The notes under the pieces were generated by a model. The model saw only the letters and a list, made by a program, of their open reading frames with translations. It was not told the origin of the DNA and did no database searches. Shown here piece after piece: positions 43,665-53,218 of a stretch of DNA of 64,000 bases. The translations under genes and the position numbers were made by a program. Numbering within the stretch: the first letter of the stretch is position 1; each line of letters opens with the position of its first letter. The stretch is from Sulfitobacter sp. W027 (GTDB lineage: Bacteria; Pseudomonadota; Alphaproteobacteria; Rhodobacterales; Rhodobacteraceae). The stretch spans positions 124,001-188,000 of the forward strand of contig NZ_CP083564.1 in assembly GCF_025143985.1 (NCBI RefSeq), in the 5' to 3' direction.

Positions 43665-44594
43665 TCACTCCTCCGCAATGTCGATATAGGTATCCGCCGC
43701 CTCGGCCCCACGACGCCCGCGCGGTTTGGCCGGGCCGACTGTGCTGTCTGACCGCGTGCGCCGTTCGACCTGAGCGTTCAGCGCTGCACCAAACAGGATC
43801 AAAAAGCTGCTGATCCAAAGCCATACCAGCATCGCAATTACGGCCCCGATAGAGCCATAGACCTGATTATAATTCCCAAAGTTGGCCACGTAATAGGAAA
43901 ACCCGATCGACAGAACCGCCCAAGACAAAACAGCCAAGACCGCCCCGCTGCTCAGCCAGGGCAGTCGCGCTGCACGTCGGTTTGGACCAAAGCGGTAGAG
44001 CACCCCAACCCCGGCAAACAGCACCACCGTGGCCACGGTCCAGCGCAGCAGATCGGCCACGGCGTTGCCAAAAGGGCCCAGAGGGATAAAGGCTAGGATG
44101 ATGGGTGCGACCACCACGGCCAACAGCGCCACGATCCCGACAGCCACAAGGCTGACCGTCAGCAGCAGCGCATGGAGGTAGTGCTTCGCCGTGTTGCGGT
44201 TGCGTTCGTTATAAACGGCATTCAGCCCGATCACCATCGCGCCCACACCAGCCCGCGCCGACCAAAGCGCCACCAGCAAAGACAAGATACCAGCCCAGCC
44301 CAGCGTATCAGCCCGTGCAGTGACCAGACCGGTCACCTGTGTATTGATTATGTCATAGACATCAGCCGGCAGCAGCCCGCGGACATCCTCCAGCTGGGCA
44401 ATCACCACCACCGGGTCTGAGATCAGTCCCAAAAGCGCGATCAGCGCGGCCAGCGCCGGGAACAGGGACAGCATGGCGAAAAATGCCACCCCAGCCGAGA
44501 TCAGCGCAAGATTGTCATCCGCCGCCTGTTTCAAGCTCGCCTTGAAGGCATCCCAATAGATCGCCGGTCGGGTCGGAGGTCTGCGCAGCACCAA
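43665..44594 (-). CDS. YihY/BrkB family membrane protein
   Basis: The 309-residue protein has six hydrophobic helices typical of YihY/virulence factor BrkB: the N-terminal ALISAGVAFFAMLSLFPALAALIAL helix and a YNERNRNTAKHYLHALLLTVSLV segment. The C-terminal tail is cytoplasmic, basic and ends acidic. The family's function is not established; it is not the ribonuclease BN. It begins 48 bases after the FNT-type gene on the same strand, so the two may form one unit. It converges with the Crp-like gene, whose end is only 3 bases away. Confidence 0.93.
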   Translation of the reverse strand: MVLRRPPTRPAIYWDAFKASLKQAADDNLALISAGVAFFAMLSLFPALAALIALLGLISDPVVVIAQLEDVRGLLPADVYDIINTQVTGLVTARADTLGWAGILSLLVALWSARAGVGAMVIGLNAVYNERNRNTAKHYLHALLLTVSLVAVGIVALLAVVVAPIILAFIPLGPFGNAVADLLRWTVATVVLFAGVGVLYRFGPNRRAARLPWLSSGAVLAVLSWAVLSIGFSYYVANFGNYNQVYGSIGAVIAMLVWLWISSFLILFGAALNAQVERRTRSDSTVGPAKPRGRRGAEAADTYIDIAEE

Positions 44595-44642
44595 AGCCTA
44601 TCCTTTCACTCCGGACCCGGCTTTAATCGGGACCGCCTTGCG

Positions 44643-45488
44643 TCATATATCCTCCACATCGTCGCGGACCTGTCCCCAAGCGACAAGGGTAAAGACCAAG
44701 GTGCCCCCGATGATGTTGCCCACAAGCACCGGCAGGAAGAAGCCAAAGATCGCCTGACGGAACCCCAGGCCGCCATGCAGGATAAGTGCGGCCATCTCGA
44801 CCGAGCCTGCAACGATATGTGTAAAATCACCCGCTGCAATGAGCCATGTAAAGGTCAGGATCAGGAAGAACGCTGCCTCATCCGCCTCAGGCAGCATCCA
44901 GACAATCAGCGCCACGATCACCCCCGCAGGAATAGCGCGCCAGAACCCCTCAGACGGAGGCATTCCGGTGGCATGTTCCGACAAGCTAATGATGGCAGGC
45001 AGAATTTCCCCAGGAATTGCAGGCGTATGAATAAACAGCGCCGCTGCGGCGAAGGCACCGATGACATTCGCCCCCAGCACCACTCCCCAAAGCCGCAAGA
45101 GGCTGCCAAAGACATACCAGCTACGCTCTTGCATCAGTGGCAGAACGGTGGTGATGGTATTTTCGGTAAACAACTGCATCCGGCCCATGATGACCGCGAT
45201 GAAGCCTAAGGAATAGCCGAGGTTCTCAAGAAGGAACCGCCACTCAGCATCCGGCAAATAGGTCCGAAAAATCGCTTCGCCCAAGACCGACAGGCTGATC
45301 AGCATCCCCGCAGAGATCCCCGACCAGATCAGCGACCGGTTGGTGCGGTTCAACTCATCGCGGCCCTCACGCCGGATCACCTCATAGATCAGCTTTGGCG
45401 AAAGCGCCGCTGCCTCACTGACAGAGCGTTCTTCTGCCTCTTCCTGCACGGCGGAAGTGGTGGGCTTTTTCTGGATCAATGGGGCCAT
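44643..45488 (-). CDS. Formate/nitrite transporter (FNT) family protein, YfdC-like
   Basis: The chosen start is the ATG at 45488 (MAPLIQKKPTTSAV) with CAGGAAAA upstream, giving 281 residues; an earlier in-frame start adds 33 unconserved residues. About six membrane helices follow a hydrophilic N-terminal part of about 55 residues. The pattern (LIWSGISAGMLISLSVL, MGRMQLFTENTITTVLPL and ALILHGGLGFRQAIFG) is FNT-like, nearer to YfdC than to FocA. The transported ion is not known. It heads a two-gene unit with YihY. Confidence 0.88.
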   Translation of the reverse strand: MAPLIQKKPTTSAVQEEAEERSVSEAAALSPKLIYEVIRREGRDELNRTNRSLIWSGISAGMLISLSVLGEAIFRTYLPDAEWRFLLENLGYSLGFIAVIMGRMQLFTENTITTVLPLMQERSWYVFGSLLRLWGVVLGANVIGAFAAAALFIHTPAIPGEILPAIISLSEHATGMPPSEGFWRAIPAGVIVALIVWMLPEADEAAFFLILTFTWLIAAGDFTHIVAGSVEMAALILHGGLGFRQAIFGFFLPVLVGNIIGGTLVFTLVAWGQVRDDVEDI

Positions 45489-45960
45489 CAGCGTTTTCCT
45501 GAAAATCATGGACATCATGAACATAGCCCACCGCGGCCCCGCGCACAGTAAAAAGCCCGCTTCGCCTGTTCTGCGCACTGATTTCACGGCTCAAGCAAAC
45601 AATTTACGGCCTCCATGACGAAGCGTCACTTGATGCCTGCCGAATAAAAAGCGCATTGCAATAGACTGCCTTATAAGCGCCCGCGGATCAGTCGCGCAGC
45701 ATGCTCCCAGATCTCTTAGACGTTCTGCGCACCGGCCAACTAACGTCCGATTATGAACTGAACGAACTCAGTCTTGCCGCGACGCGACAGTGGCGCAAAC
45801 GATACCCCGCGCAATCTAGGCTGCGATGGCCGACGCCCCAACGTCACCATTGCCCTCCAAACCAGTCCATCCCGAGAGCCACCCCCTCACCAACTAAAGG
45901 ACAACCCCCTTTATCTTCATCCTTTCTTAAATACCGATCCCACCCTCTCACCCGGAGGGA
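45489..45960. other. 472-base intergenic region without recognised gene
   Basis: Between the FNT-type gene start (minus strand) and the end of the Hsp70-like gene (minus strand) I see no supported coding sequence; the two plus-strand frames that stay open here run on antisense to the Hsp70-like gene. A weak hairpin (GATCCC 45936-45941 with GGGATC 45957-45962) overlaps the Hsp70-like stop codon and may be its terminator. The stretch near 45460-45700 presumably holds the promoter of the FNT-type gene. Confidence 0.6.
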
Positions 45961-47223
45961 TCACCCGCGTTCAACCCCACCACTGCTCAGCGCCAGCCCT
46001 TCAACAATCGCCGTCAGTGCCGCCCCACGATGCACTTCCGCCCGAGGGAAACGCGCCCGCAAAGCGGCTTCGACCACCTCCATCAGGCTCGACCCGCCGA
46101 CAAATATCAGGCGGTCCACTGCTTCGGGCGCGATGCCCGCGTTTTGCAGGGTCGTCTCTGCCGCATCCCCCATCTGCGCGGCCAGCTTTGACAGCCGCTT
46201 GCGCATCCAGTCGCGGGGCAGGGGCAGGGCGGCGCGGGGTTTCAGCATCGACACGTCGATCACCGGCTCCGCATCCCCATCGACACCTGCGCCGTTGGCG
46301 CGGATTTTCCCTGCTTCAACGGCAAAAGCGAGGTCATGGCCAAGTTCTTCATCAAGCACTTTTACCAATCGGGCCAAACGCTTGGGATGTTCGGCGAACT
46401 TATGCAGTTCCGCAGCCGCCTTGCGGGTGTCAGGGCCATAGAGAAACGGAATTTTCGCCCATGTGGCGAGATCGTTGAAGATCGCATTGGGCGCGAGGTG
46501 GGTGTCACCCCCGAAAGCATGGCGAATTTCGCTGCCCATACCGAGTTGCGGCATCACCCGTCCGATGGACAGCCAGCGGTCAAAATCTGTCCCGCCAAGC
46601 CGGATGCCGTGGCTTCCTAAAATGTCGATCTCATCATTGCCGCGCTGGCGGAACAGCGTGAAGTCCGAAGTGCCGCCGCCGATATCGACGACCAGACCCA
46701 GATCGCCCGGCTGCAACGCATCGCGGTTGGCAAGCGCGGCGGCTTCGGGCTCGTTCATGAAATCTACGCGGTCAAATCCGGCCCGGTCATAGGCTTCGCG
46801 GAGGTCTTCCAACGCTTGCGCATCGCGTGCCGCGTCAGCCGAGTGAAAGCGCACCGGGCGGCCCGAGAGCGCCGCGTCAAATGTCGTACCCGTTGCCGCC
46901 TCTGCCCGTGACTTTACTGTGGACAGAAAACGCGCGACGATATCGATAAAATCCAGCCTTTCGCCCAAAAGCACCCGCCGTTCGCGCATCAGCCGGGTGC
47001 CAAGCAGGCTTTTCAGCCCGCGCATATAGCGCCCCTCAACCCCGGTCAGCAGCGCATCAGAAGCCGCAGCACCGATCCGCATTTCCTGCGCCTCAAAGTC
47101 GAAAAACACTGCCGTCGGCAGGGTCTGGGCATCGGCTTCCAACGCGATCAGCTGTGGGGTGCCGTTGACTGCAATGCCAGCAGCGGTGTTGGACGTTCCG
47201 AAATCAATCCCCAGCGTCGCCAT
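45961..47223 (-). CDS. Hsp70 family ATPase (YegD-like), no substrate-binding domain
   Basis: The ATG at 47223 (MATLGIDFGTSN) has an AGGAG site; the eight residues encoded upstream are unlikely. The 420 residues cover only an actin-like Hsp70 ATPase domain: phosphate-1 GIDFGTSNTA, connect motif VVDIGGGTSDFTLF and adenosine segment LIFVGGSSLMEVVE. Like YegD, it lacks the peptide-binding domain of DnaK, so it is not a normal chaperone. No dnaJ or grpE gene is near. It is divergent from the peptide-binding protein gene. Confidence 0.92.
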   Translation of the reverse strand: MATLGIDFGTSNTAAGIAVNGTPQLIALEADAQTLPTAVFFDFEAQEMRIGAAASDALLTGVEGRYMRGLKSLLGTRLMRERRVLLGERLDFIDIVARFLSTVKSRAEAATGTTFDAALSGRPVRFHSADAARDAQALEDLREAYDRAGFDRVDFMNEPEAAALANRDALQPGDLGLVVDIGGGTSDFTLFRQRGNDEIDILGSHGIRLGGTDFDRWLSIGRVMPQLGMGSEIRHAFGGDTHLAPNAIFNDLATWAKIPFLYGPDTRKAAAELHKFAEHPKRLARLVKVLDEELGHDLAFAVEAGKIRANGAGVDGDAEPVIDVSMLKPRAALPLPRDWMRKRLSKLAAQMGDAAETTLQNAGIAPEAVDRLIFVGGSSLMEVVEAALRARFPRAEVHRGAALTAIVEGLALSSGGVERG

Positions 47224-47379
47224 GGCGTTCTCCTGTTGCCATTTCACAGCCGGCGCGATGCGCGCTGCCCGTGCAAAGGACCCGCGATACCCTTCCCGCG
47301 CGCGCTTGGCAACGAATGCTGGTGTGCCGCGCAGCTTTTAGCTAGCCTCCGGAAAAATACGCCAATATGGGAGAACATC

Positions 47380-48864
47380 ATGAACCGTTTGAACCGCCTG
47401 ATGACAGGGGTGGCGAGTGCAGCATTGGCCGTTGCCGCCACGACAGCGCTTGCCAAAGATGACATCACCGTCGCCCTGCAGTTGGAGCCGCCGCACCTCG
47501 ATCCGACCTCTGCCGCCGCCGGGGCGATCGACTCGGTGCTTTACACCAACGTCTTCGAAGGGCTGACCCGCTTTATGGGCGACGGTTCAGTCGTGCCGGG
47601 CTTGGCTGAATCTTGGGAGATTTCCGAGGACGGTCTGACCTACACCTTCAAACTGCGGGAGGGGGTCACCTTCCACGACGGCAGCGCGATGGATGCCGAG
47701 GACGTGAAATTCACCCTCGACCGGATCAACGCCGAAGACAGCGCCAACGCGCAAAAGGCCCTCTATGCCGCGATTTCCGAGGTGAACGTCATTGACCCGC
47801 AGACCGTTGAGGTCAAACTGAGCGGACCGAATGGCAACATGCTGTTCAACCTCGCTTGGGGCGATGCAGTGATTGTTGCACCCGAATCCATCGAGACGAT
47901 CAAACAGACCCCAATCGGCACCGGCGCTTTCAAGTTTGAAAACTGGAACCAAGGCGACAAGATCACTCTGACCCGGAATGACGACTATTGGGGCGAGGCG
48001 CCGGCCCTTGCCAGCGCGACTTTCAAATTCATCTCTGACCCGACAGCGGCCTTCGCCTCGGTCATGGCCGAGGATGTTGACGTCTTCGCTGGCTTCCCCG
48101 CACCAGAGAATATCCCCCAGTTTGAGGCCGACCCGCGCTTTCAGGTGCTGATCGGCTCCACAGAAGGGGAGACGATCCTGTCGATCAACAACAAGCGTGA
48201 ACCTTTCGATAATGTTAAGGTCCGTGAGGCCGTGGCCCATGCGATTGACCGTCAGGCGATCATCGACGGGGCCATGTTTGGCTATGGCACGCCCATTGGC
48301 ACCCACTTTGCGCCGCATAATCCCGACTATGTCGATCTGACGGAGATGAGCGCTTACGACCCCGAAAAGTCTAAAGCGCTGCTGGCCGAGGCAGGTTTCC
48401 CCAACGGGTTCGAGACAACATTGCATTTGCCGCCCCCATCCTACGCCCGTCGCGGCGGAGAGATCATCGCGGCGCAACTGGCCGAAGTTGGCATCAAGGC
48501 GCAGATCACCAATGTCGAATGGGCGCAGTGGTTGGAAACCGTGTTCAAAGGCAAGGATTTCGGCCTGTCGATCGTCAGCCATACAGAGCCGATGGACATT
48601 AACATCTACGCCAATCCGGACTATTACTTCCAGTATGACAATGCGGAATTCCAGTCTCTGATCGCGGAGTTCAACAAAACCGCCGACCCCGCCGCGCGGA
48701 GTGAAATGCTGGCCAAGGCACAGCAGACCATCGCCGAAGACTACGTGAACGGATACCTGTTCCAACTCGCTTTCCCGACTATCGCTAAGGCCGGTGTGCA
48801 GGGGCTTTGGGTGAACGCACCTACCCAAGCCACCGATCTGAGCGGTGTAAGTTGGGCCGAGTGA
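47380..48864 (+). CDS. Peptide/nickel-type ABC transporter substrate-binding protein
   Basis: The ATG at 47380 with GGGAG upstream begins a signal peptide (about 1-24, ending ALA/KDD). The 494-residue protein is an SBP family 5 member (DppA/OppA type), with the LQLEPPHLDPTSAAAG start, the AESWEISEDGLTYTFKLREGVTFHDG segment and DVKFTLDRI. It delivers peptides or similar compounds to the DppB/C-like permeases encoded at 49.6-51.4 kb; the HdeA-like gene lies in between on the other strand, an odd interruption of the operon. Confidence 0.93.
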   Translation: MNRLNRLMTGVASAALAVAATTALAKDDITVALQLEPPHLDPTSAAAGAIDSVLYTNVFEGLTRFMGDGSVVPGLAESWEISEDGLTYTFKLREGVTFHDGSAMDAEDVKFTLDRINAEDSANAQKALYAAISEVNVIDPQTVEVKLSGPNGNMLFNLAWGDAVIVAPESIETIKQTPIGTGAFKFENWNQGDKITLTRNDDYWGEAPALASATFKFISDPTAAFASVMAEDVDVFAGFPAPENIPQFEADPRFQVLIGSTEGETILSINNKREPFDNVKVREAVAHAIDRQAIIDGAMFGYGTPIGTHFAPHNPDYVDLTEMSAYDPEKSKALLAEAGFPNGFETTLHLPPPSYARRGGEIIAAQLAEVGIKAQITNVEWAQWLETVFKGKDFGLSIVSHTEPMDINIYANPDYYFQYDNAEFQSLIAEFNKTADPAARSEMLAKAQQTIAEDYVNGYLFQLAFPTIAKAGVQGLWVNAPTQATDLSGVSWAE

Positions 48865-48891
48865 TTAGATAAATATCTAAAGCACAACGAA

Positions 48892-48919
48892 AGAGGGCGC
48901 GCTGTGAAGCGCGCCCTCT
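48892..48919. terminator. Bidirectional terminator hairpin
   Basis: An 11-bp perfect stem (48892-48902 with 48909-48919) with a 6-base loop lies between the convergent binding-protein gene and HdeA-like gene. The T content is modest: CTATTA on plus, TTTCGTTG on minus. Confidence 0.75.
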
Positions 48920-48939
48920 CTATTAAAAGCGAAGACCTA

Positions 48940-49377
48940 TTAGTCTTTGCCACGCATGTTTGCTGCGGCTTCGCTGACCAGTGCATCGGGGTTCTGGTTA
49001 CAGACCACAACGAAGTCTTCCATAGCCTGCTGCATCTCAGTGTCAGCCATTTCGTCTGCCGACTCAGAATCTTCGACAGCTTTTGTGTCGTCGATCAGCG
49101 AGTCTTCAGTCTCTTCAGCGTCTGTCGCTTCAGCGGCAGAGGTGTCGCTCGGCTCAGTTCCGTCGTTCTTGGTTTCGGTGATCATCGAGCCACCGTGGCC
49201 GCCATCTTCAAGCTCGGCAATTGCCATGGAAGCCACTTCCATCTTGTCTTCATCGCTGAGTTCTTGATACTGCGCGCAGGTCATGGTGGCCATGTCCATG
49301 TGAGCAGCGGCGAAAGCGGGTGCGGAAACGGTGCCCAGAAGGCCAGCGATCGCAAGTGTTTTCAAAGTCGTTTTCAT
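48940..49377 (-). CDS. HdeA-like periplasmic acid-stress protein with acidic insertion
   Basis: The ATG at 49377 (MKTTLKTLAIAGLLGTVSA) begins a signal peptide with AFAA cleavage; the longer frame has no such start. The 145-residue precursor has an HdeA/HdeB-type outline: MTCAQYQELSDEDKMEVASMAIAEL near the N-terminus and VVCNQNPDALVSEAAANM near the C-terminus, each with one cysteine that would pair. Between them lies a low-complexity acidic stretch of about 55 residues (Asp, Glu, Ser, Thr, Ala), which normal HdeA lacks. HdeA-like proteins protect periplasmic proteins in acid. An EcfG-type promoter lies upstream. Confidence 0.75.
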   Translation of the reverse strand: MKTTLKTLAIAGLLGTVSAPAFAAAHMDMATMTCAQYQELSDEDKMEVASMAIAELEDGGHGGSMITETKNDGTEPSDTSAAEATDAEETEDSLIDDTKAVEDSESADEMADTEMQQAMEDFVVVCNQNPDALVSEAAANMRGKD

Positions 49378-49412
49378 TTTAATCTCCAGTTTTTCTCTGT
49401 TCTCCCAAAGAC

Positions 49413-49437
49413 AACCCCGCATAACGGATATGGTTCC
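49413..49437 (-). promoter_or_regulatory. EcfG-type promoter of the HdeA-like gene
   Basis: On the minus strand GGAAC (49433-49437) and GGTT (49413-49416) are separated by 16 bases, as at 38298-38322. The coding start follows 36 bases after the -10-like element. This marks the HdeA-like gene as a probable general stress gene. Confidence 0.72.
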
Positions 49438-49627
49438 AGCGCATAGCGGCAATCGGCGATAAACCGTCGCCGCTTCTCGCTAGGACACAGCGCCTCGTAT
49501 ATTTTTCGTTGATAGGGACCGGCTCGATCCTTCCCATTCGAAAAACTTCAGCGCTTTTCACTTTTGCAGGGTGGAAACTGCGCGCGGGCTCTGGACCCTC
49601 CCGAGTGCGCCGCCTAACCTCCGCGCT

Positions 49628-50575
49628 ATGTTACGCTATGCGTTGAAAAGATTTCTCTCCCTGCTCATCAGCCTCGCCGTCGCGTCGCTGGTGATCTTTG
49701 TGGTTATTGAGGTCGCCCCCGGCGATCCGGCTTCCTTTATGCTAGGCCTCAATGCCCAGCCCGAAACGCTGGCCGCTCTGCGCAGTGAGCTGGGTCTCGA
49801 TCAATCCCGACCCGAGCGATACCTAGAATGGGTCGGCGGGATGTTGCAGGGGAATTTCGGCACGTCCTACACCTACCGCACCCCGGTGACCGAGATGATC
49901 GGCGACCGGCTCTGGGTTTCTGTACCCTTGGCGCTCTATGCGCTTTTCCTCTCTGTCATCGTGGCCTTTCCGGCGGGCATCTATGCCGCATCTCGCCGGG
50001 GCCGGGCGGGTGACATCGGTGTAATGGGCGCGACGCAGTTGGGCGTGGCGGTGCCGAACTTTTGGTTTGCCATGATCCTCGTGCTGATCTTTTCGATCAA
50101 CCTGCGCTGGTTTTCGGCAGGCGGTTTCGTCGGCTGGGACAAGGGGCTTTTCGCCGGGCTGCATGCCCTGACCCTGCCTGCCATCGCGCTGGCCTTGCCG
50201 CAGGCGGCGATCCTCGCGCGGGTCATGCGCTCGGCCCTGCTGGATGTCTTGGGCGAAGATTTCATGCGCACCGCGCGGGCCAAGGGGCTGACCGCGCGAC
50301 AGGCGCTTTGGCGGCACGGGCTGCGCAATGCACTGATCCCGGTACTCACGATCATCGGCCTGCAGTTCTCTTTCCTGTTGGCCGGGTCGATCATTATTGA
50401 GCAGGTTTTCTACCTCCCCGGCCTTGGGCGGCTGGTGTTTCAGTCGATTTCGGCGCGGGATCTGATCGTGGTCGAGTCGGTGGTGATGCTCTTGGTCTTT
50501 TCGGTGATCTTGGTGAATTTCCTTGTCGATCTGGCCTATGCCGCCGTTGATCCCCGGCTGAGGGCCCGCACATGA
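49628..50575 (+). CDS. ABC transporter permease (DppB/OppB type)
   Basis: The ATG at 49628 (MLRYALKRFLSLLISL) gives 315 residues; the open frame upstream is not conserved. The protein has an N-terminal membrane helix, a periplasmic ELGLDQSRPERYLEWVGGMLQGNFGTS segment and five further helices, with the EAA loop FMRTARAKGLTARQALWRHGLRNA that contacts the ATPase. It works with the DppC-like permease, whose ATG overlaps its stop codon (ATGA). The ribosome site upstream of this ATG is weak. Confidence 0.94.
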   Translation: MLRYALKRFLSLLISLAVASLVIFVVIEVAPGDPASFMLGLNAQPETLAALRSELGLDQSRPERYLEWVGGMLQGNFGTSYTYRTPVTEMIGDRLWVSVPLALYALFLSVIVAFPAGIYAASRRGRAGDIGVMGATQLGVAVPNFWFAMILVLIFSINLRWFSAGGFVGWDKGLFAGLHALTLPAIALALPQAAILARVMRSALLDVLGEDFMRTARAKGLTARQALWRHGLRNALIPVLTIIGLQFSFLLAGSIIIEQVFYLPGLGRLVFQSISARDLIVVESVVMLLVFSVILVNFLVDLAYAAVDPRLRART

Positions 50576-51387
50576 ACCGCAACTTGATCCTTGGCGCTGC
50601 GCTCACCTCGGTCTTTCTGCTGGCCGCGCTGATCTCCTTTGTCTGGACGCCCTATGACTATGCCGGGCTCGACATCGCCAATAAACTGCACAGCCCTTCG
50701 CTGGCCCATCCCATGGGCACAGATCACTTTGGCCGCGACATCCTCAGCATGATCATGGTCGGCGCGCGGACATCTATCGCCGTGGCGTTGGTGGCGGTGG
50801 GGATCGGCATGGGCGCGGGCGTGCCGCTGGGGCTTTGGGCCGCAGCGCGGCGCGGGAGCCTTGTGGATGAGGTCATCATGCGCGGCAATGATCTGGTCTT
50901 TGCATTTCCGGCCATCGTTATCGCCATTCTGATCACGGCGGTCTTTGGCGCCGGGGCGATCAACGCGATCATCGCCATCGGCATCTTCAACATCCCGGTC
51001 TTCGCCCGGATCACACGCGGGGCGGCGCTGTCGCTGTGGCAGCGCGAGTTCATCATGGCGGCCCGCGTGGCGGGCAAATCCGCCGCGCGGATCTCGTTCG
51101 AGCATATCTTGCCCAACGTTGCCAATCTGCTGATCGTGCAGGGGACCATCCAGTTCTCCCTCGGCATCCTCGCCGAAGCGGGTCTTTCCTACGTCGGTCT
51201 TGGCGCACAGCCACCAGTGCCATCCTGGGGTCGAATGTTGGCCGACGCCCAAACCATGGTCAGTATCGCGCCGCATATGGCACTGATGCCCGGCTTTGCG
51301 ATTATTCTAACGGTGTTGGGGCTGAACCTGATGGGCGACGGGCTGCGGGACATGCTGGATCCGCGTCTGAGGGTGGCACGTACATGA
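50572..51387 (+). CDS. ABC transporter permease (DppC/OppC type)
   Basis: The 271-residue inner-membrane protein has six hydrophobic helices, the PMGTDHFGRDILSMI signature segment of the C-type permeases and the EAA loop FIMAARVAGKSAARISFEHILPN. Together with the DppB-like partner it forms the transport channel. The gene overlaps the partner gene by ATGA and the ATPase gene by ATGA, so three consecutive genes are coupled. Confidence 0.95.
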   Translation: MNRNLILGAALTSVFLLAALISFVWTPYDYAGLDIANKLHSPSLAHPMGTDHFGRDILSMIMVGARTSIAVALVAVGIGMGAGVPLGLWAAARRGSLVDEVIMRGNDLVFAFPAIVIAILITAVFGAGAINAIIAIGIFNIPVFARITRGAALSLWQREFIMAARVAGKSAARISFEHILPNVANLLIVQGTIQFSLGILAEAGLSYVGLGAQPPVPSWGRMLADAQTMVSIAPHMALMPGFAIILTVLGLNLMGDGLRDMLDPRLRVART

Positions 51388-52985
51388 CGCTTTTGAATGT
51401 CTCTAATCTTTCGCTGTCGATTCACGGGCTGCGCATCCTCGACGGGGTGACCTTCTCGGTCGCGCCGGGTGAAATCGTGGCCGTGACGGGGGAAAGCGGC
51501 TCGGGCAAGTCGATGACCGCGTTGGCGGCGATGCAGCTGTTGCCCAAGGGCGCGAAGACCACGGGCCATCTGATGCTGGGCGATGATGATCTGACCCAGA
51601 TGAGCGAAGCGGCGCTGTGCGGGGTGCGCGGCAATGACATCGGCATGGTGTTTCAGGAGCCGATGACCGCGCTGAACCCGGTGCAGACCATTGGCCGCCA
51701 AGTGGCCGAAACCATCCGCGTGCATGAGCCGAGCGTGTCGCGCGCCGAGGCCGAGGCCCGCGCCGCCGATACCTTGACCCGCGTGGGCCTGCCGCAAGAC
51801 CGCTTCCCCCTGTCGCGCTACCCGCATGAGCTGAGCGGTGGGCAGCGCCAGCGCGTTGTGATCGCCATCGCCATCGCCCTGCGTCCCCGTCTGCTGATCG
51901 CGGATGAGCCGACCACAGCGTTGGATGTGACCACGCAGGCGCAAATCCTTACCCTGCTGACCCGTCTGGCGCGCGAAGACGGCATGGGGCTGTTGATGAT
52001 CACCCATGACCTTGCCGTCGTGGCCGATATGGCCGACCGCATCATCGTCATGCGCAAGGGCCAGATTGTCGAGCAGGGAGAGACTCAGAGCCTGCTGCGC
52101 GACATGCGCCACCCCTATACCAAGATGCTCTTTGAGGCTTCCCGCCATGAGGTCAACCTGCCCACGCCACCCGCGCCCGTGCCGCTGTTGGAGGTCAAAG
52201 GCGTCTGCCGCGATTACCATCTGCCGCGCAAAACGCTGTTTGGTGCGCCGGGCACGTTCCGCGCGGTGGACGACCTCAGCTTTACCCTGAACCAGGGCGA
52301 GCGTCTGGGGCTGGTGGGCGAATCCGGTTGCGGGAAATCGACCCTGACGCGGGCGATTTTGGGGCTGGAGCCGGTGCAGAAGGGCAGCATTACCGTTGAT
52401 GGCCAGCCCGTCTTTACCGGTACGAAGCCGAACCTCGCCGTGCGGCGCAAGATGCAGGTAGTGTTCCAAGACCCCTTCGGCAGCTTCAATCCGCGCCACC
52501 GGGTGGATCGTCTGGTGACAGAGCCTTTTCACCTTCTCGATAACCCGCCACAGGGGACGGAGCGGACCCGGGCGATTGACGAAGCGCTGACTGCTGTGGG
52601 GCTGCGCCCGGCAGATGCGCGAAAATACATTCACGAATTCTCCGGCGGTCAGCGCCAGCGCATCGCCATTGCCCGTGCGCTGATCATCCGGCCTGAGCTG
52701 ATCCTCTTTGACGAGGCGGTCAGCGCGCTGGATGTCTCGGTCCGGGCGCAGATCCTTGATCTGCTGGCCGATCTTTGCAGCCATTATGACCTGACCTATC
52801 TTTTCATCTCGCATGACCTCTCGGTGGTGCGCACGGTCACGGATCGAGTGCTGGTGATGCAGTCCGGCAAGATTGTTGAGGCCGGAGAGACGACGCAGGT
52901 CTTTGACGCGCCGCAGCACCCCTACACCCAATCGCTCATCGCAGCCGCGCCGGTTTTGCCGGTTCTGCGTCCGCAGGCCGGCTGA
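51384..52985 (+). CDS. Fused dual ABC transporter ATP-binding protein
   Basis: The ATG at 51384 overlaps the permease stop codon; 533 residues. Two complete ATPase domains are fused, as in YejF or GsiA-type proteins: first Walker A GESGSGKS, signature LSGGQRQR and [12 protein letters not shown]; second Walker A GESGCGKS and signature FSGGQRQR, with Walker [15 protein letters not shown], where the usual proline after DE is alanine. It energises the two permeases and the upstream binding protein. The DppD/DppF fusion fits the two-permease system. Confidence 0.95.
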   Translation: MTLLNVSNLSLSIHGLRILDGVTFSVAPGEIVAVTGESGSGKSMTALAAMQLLPKGAKTTGHLMLGDDDLTQMSEAALCGVRGNDIGMVFQEPMTALNPVQTIGRQVAETIRVHEPSVSRAEAEARAADTLTRVGLPQDRFPLSRYPHELSGGQRQRVVIAIAIALRPRLLIADEPTTALDVTTQAQILTLLTRLAREDGMGLLMITHDLAVVADMADRIIVMRKGQIVEQGETQSLLRDMRHPYTKMLFEASRHEVNLPTPPAPVPLLEVKGVCRDYHLPRKTLFGAPGTFRAVDDLSFTLNQGERLGLVGESGCGKSTLTRAILGLEPVQKGSITVDGQPVFTGTKPNLAVRRKMQVVFQDPFGSFNPRHRVDRLVTEPFHLLDNPPQGTERTRAIDEALTAVGLRPADARKYIHEFSGGQRQRIAIARALIIRPELILFDEAVSALDVSVRAQILDLLADLCSHYDLTYLFISHDLSVVRTVTDRVLVMQSGKIVEAGETTQVFDAPQHPYTQSLIAAAPVLPVLRPQAG

Positions 52986-53218
52986 TTTACTTTACCCAGT
53001 CTGCTGTGCCCTCTGGGCGTCCGGATTGATCAAAATTGCAATCCGACCTAACCTGACCGGGGGATTCTCGTGATAAGGGCGTGACGGAGGTCAGGCCTTG
53101 ATTGTAAAGCGAAATTTCCAAGCCCGGTCAGTTGCCTGAAGGCTGCGGCGCTCTACTTGTGCATGCAATGGTGTCCGCCTAAAGGGTGGTCCGCCAATAT
53201 AACAATGGGAGACATCTT

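Noticed and set aside
45701..46478. Two long plus-strand open frames across the intergenic space and the Hsp70-like gene
   Set aside because: They run antisense through a well-supported gene, with compositionally odd Pro/Ser/Arg-rich products and no ribosome site.
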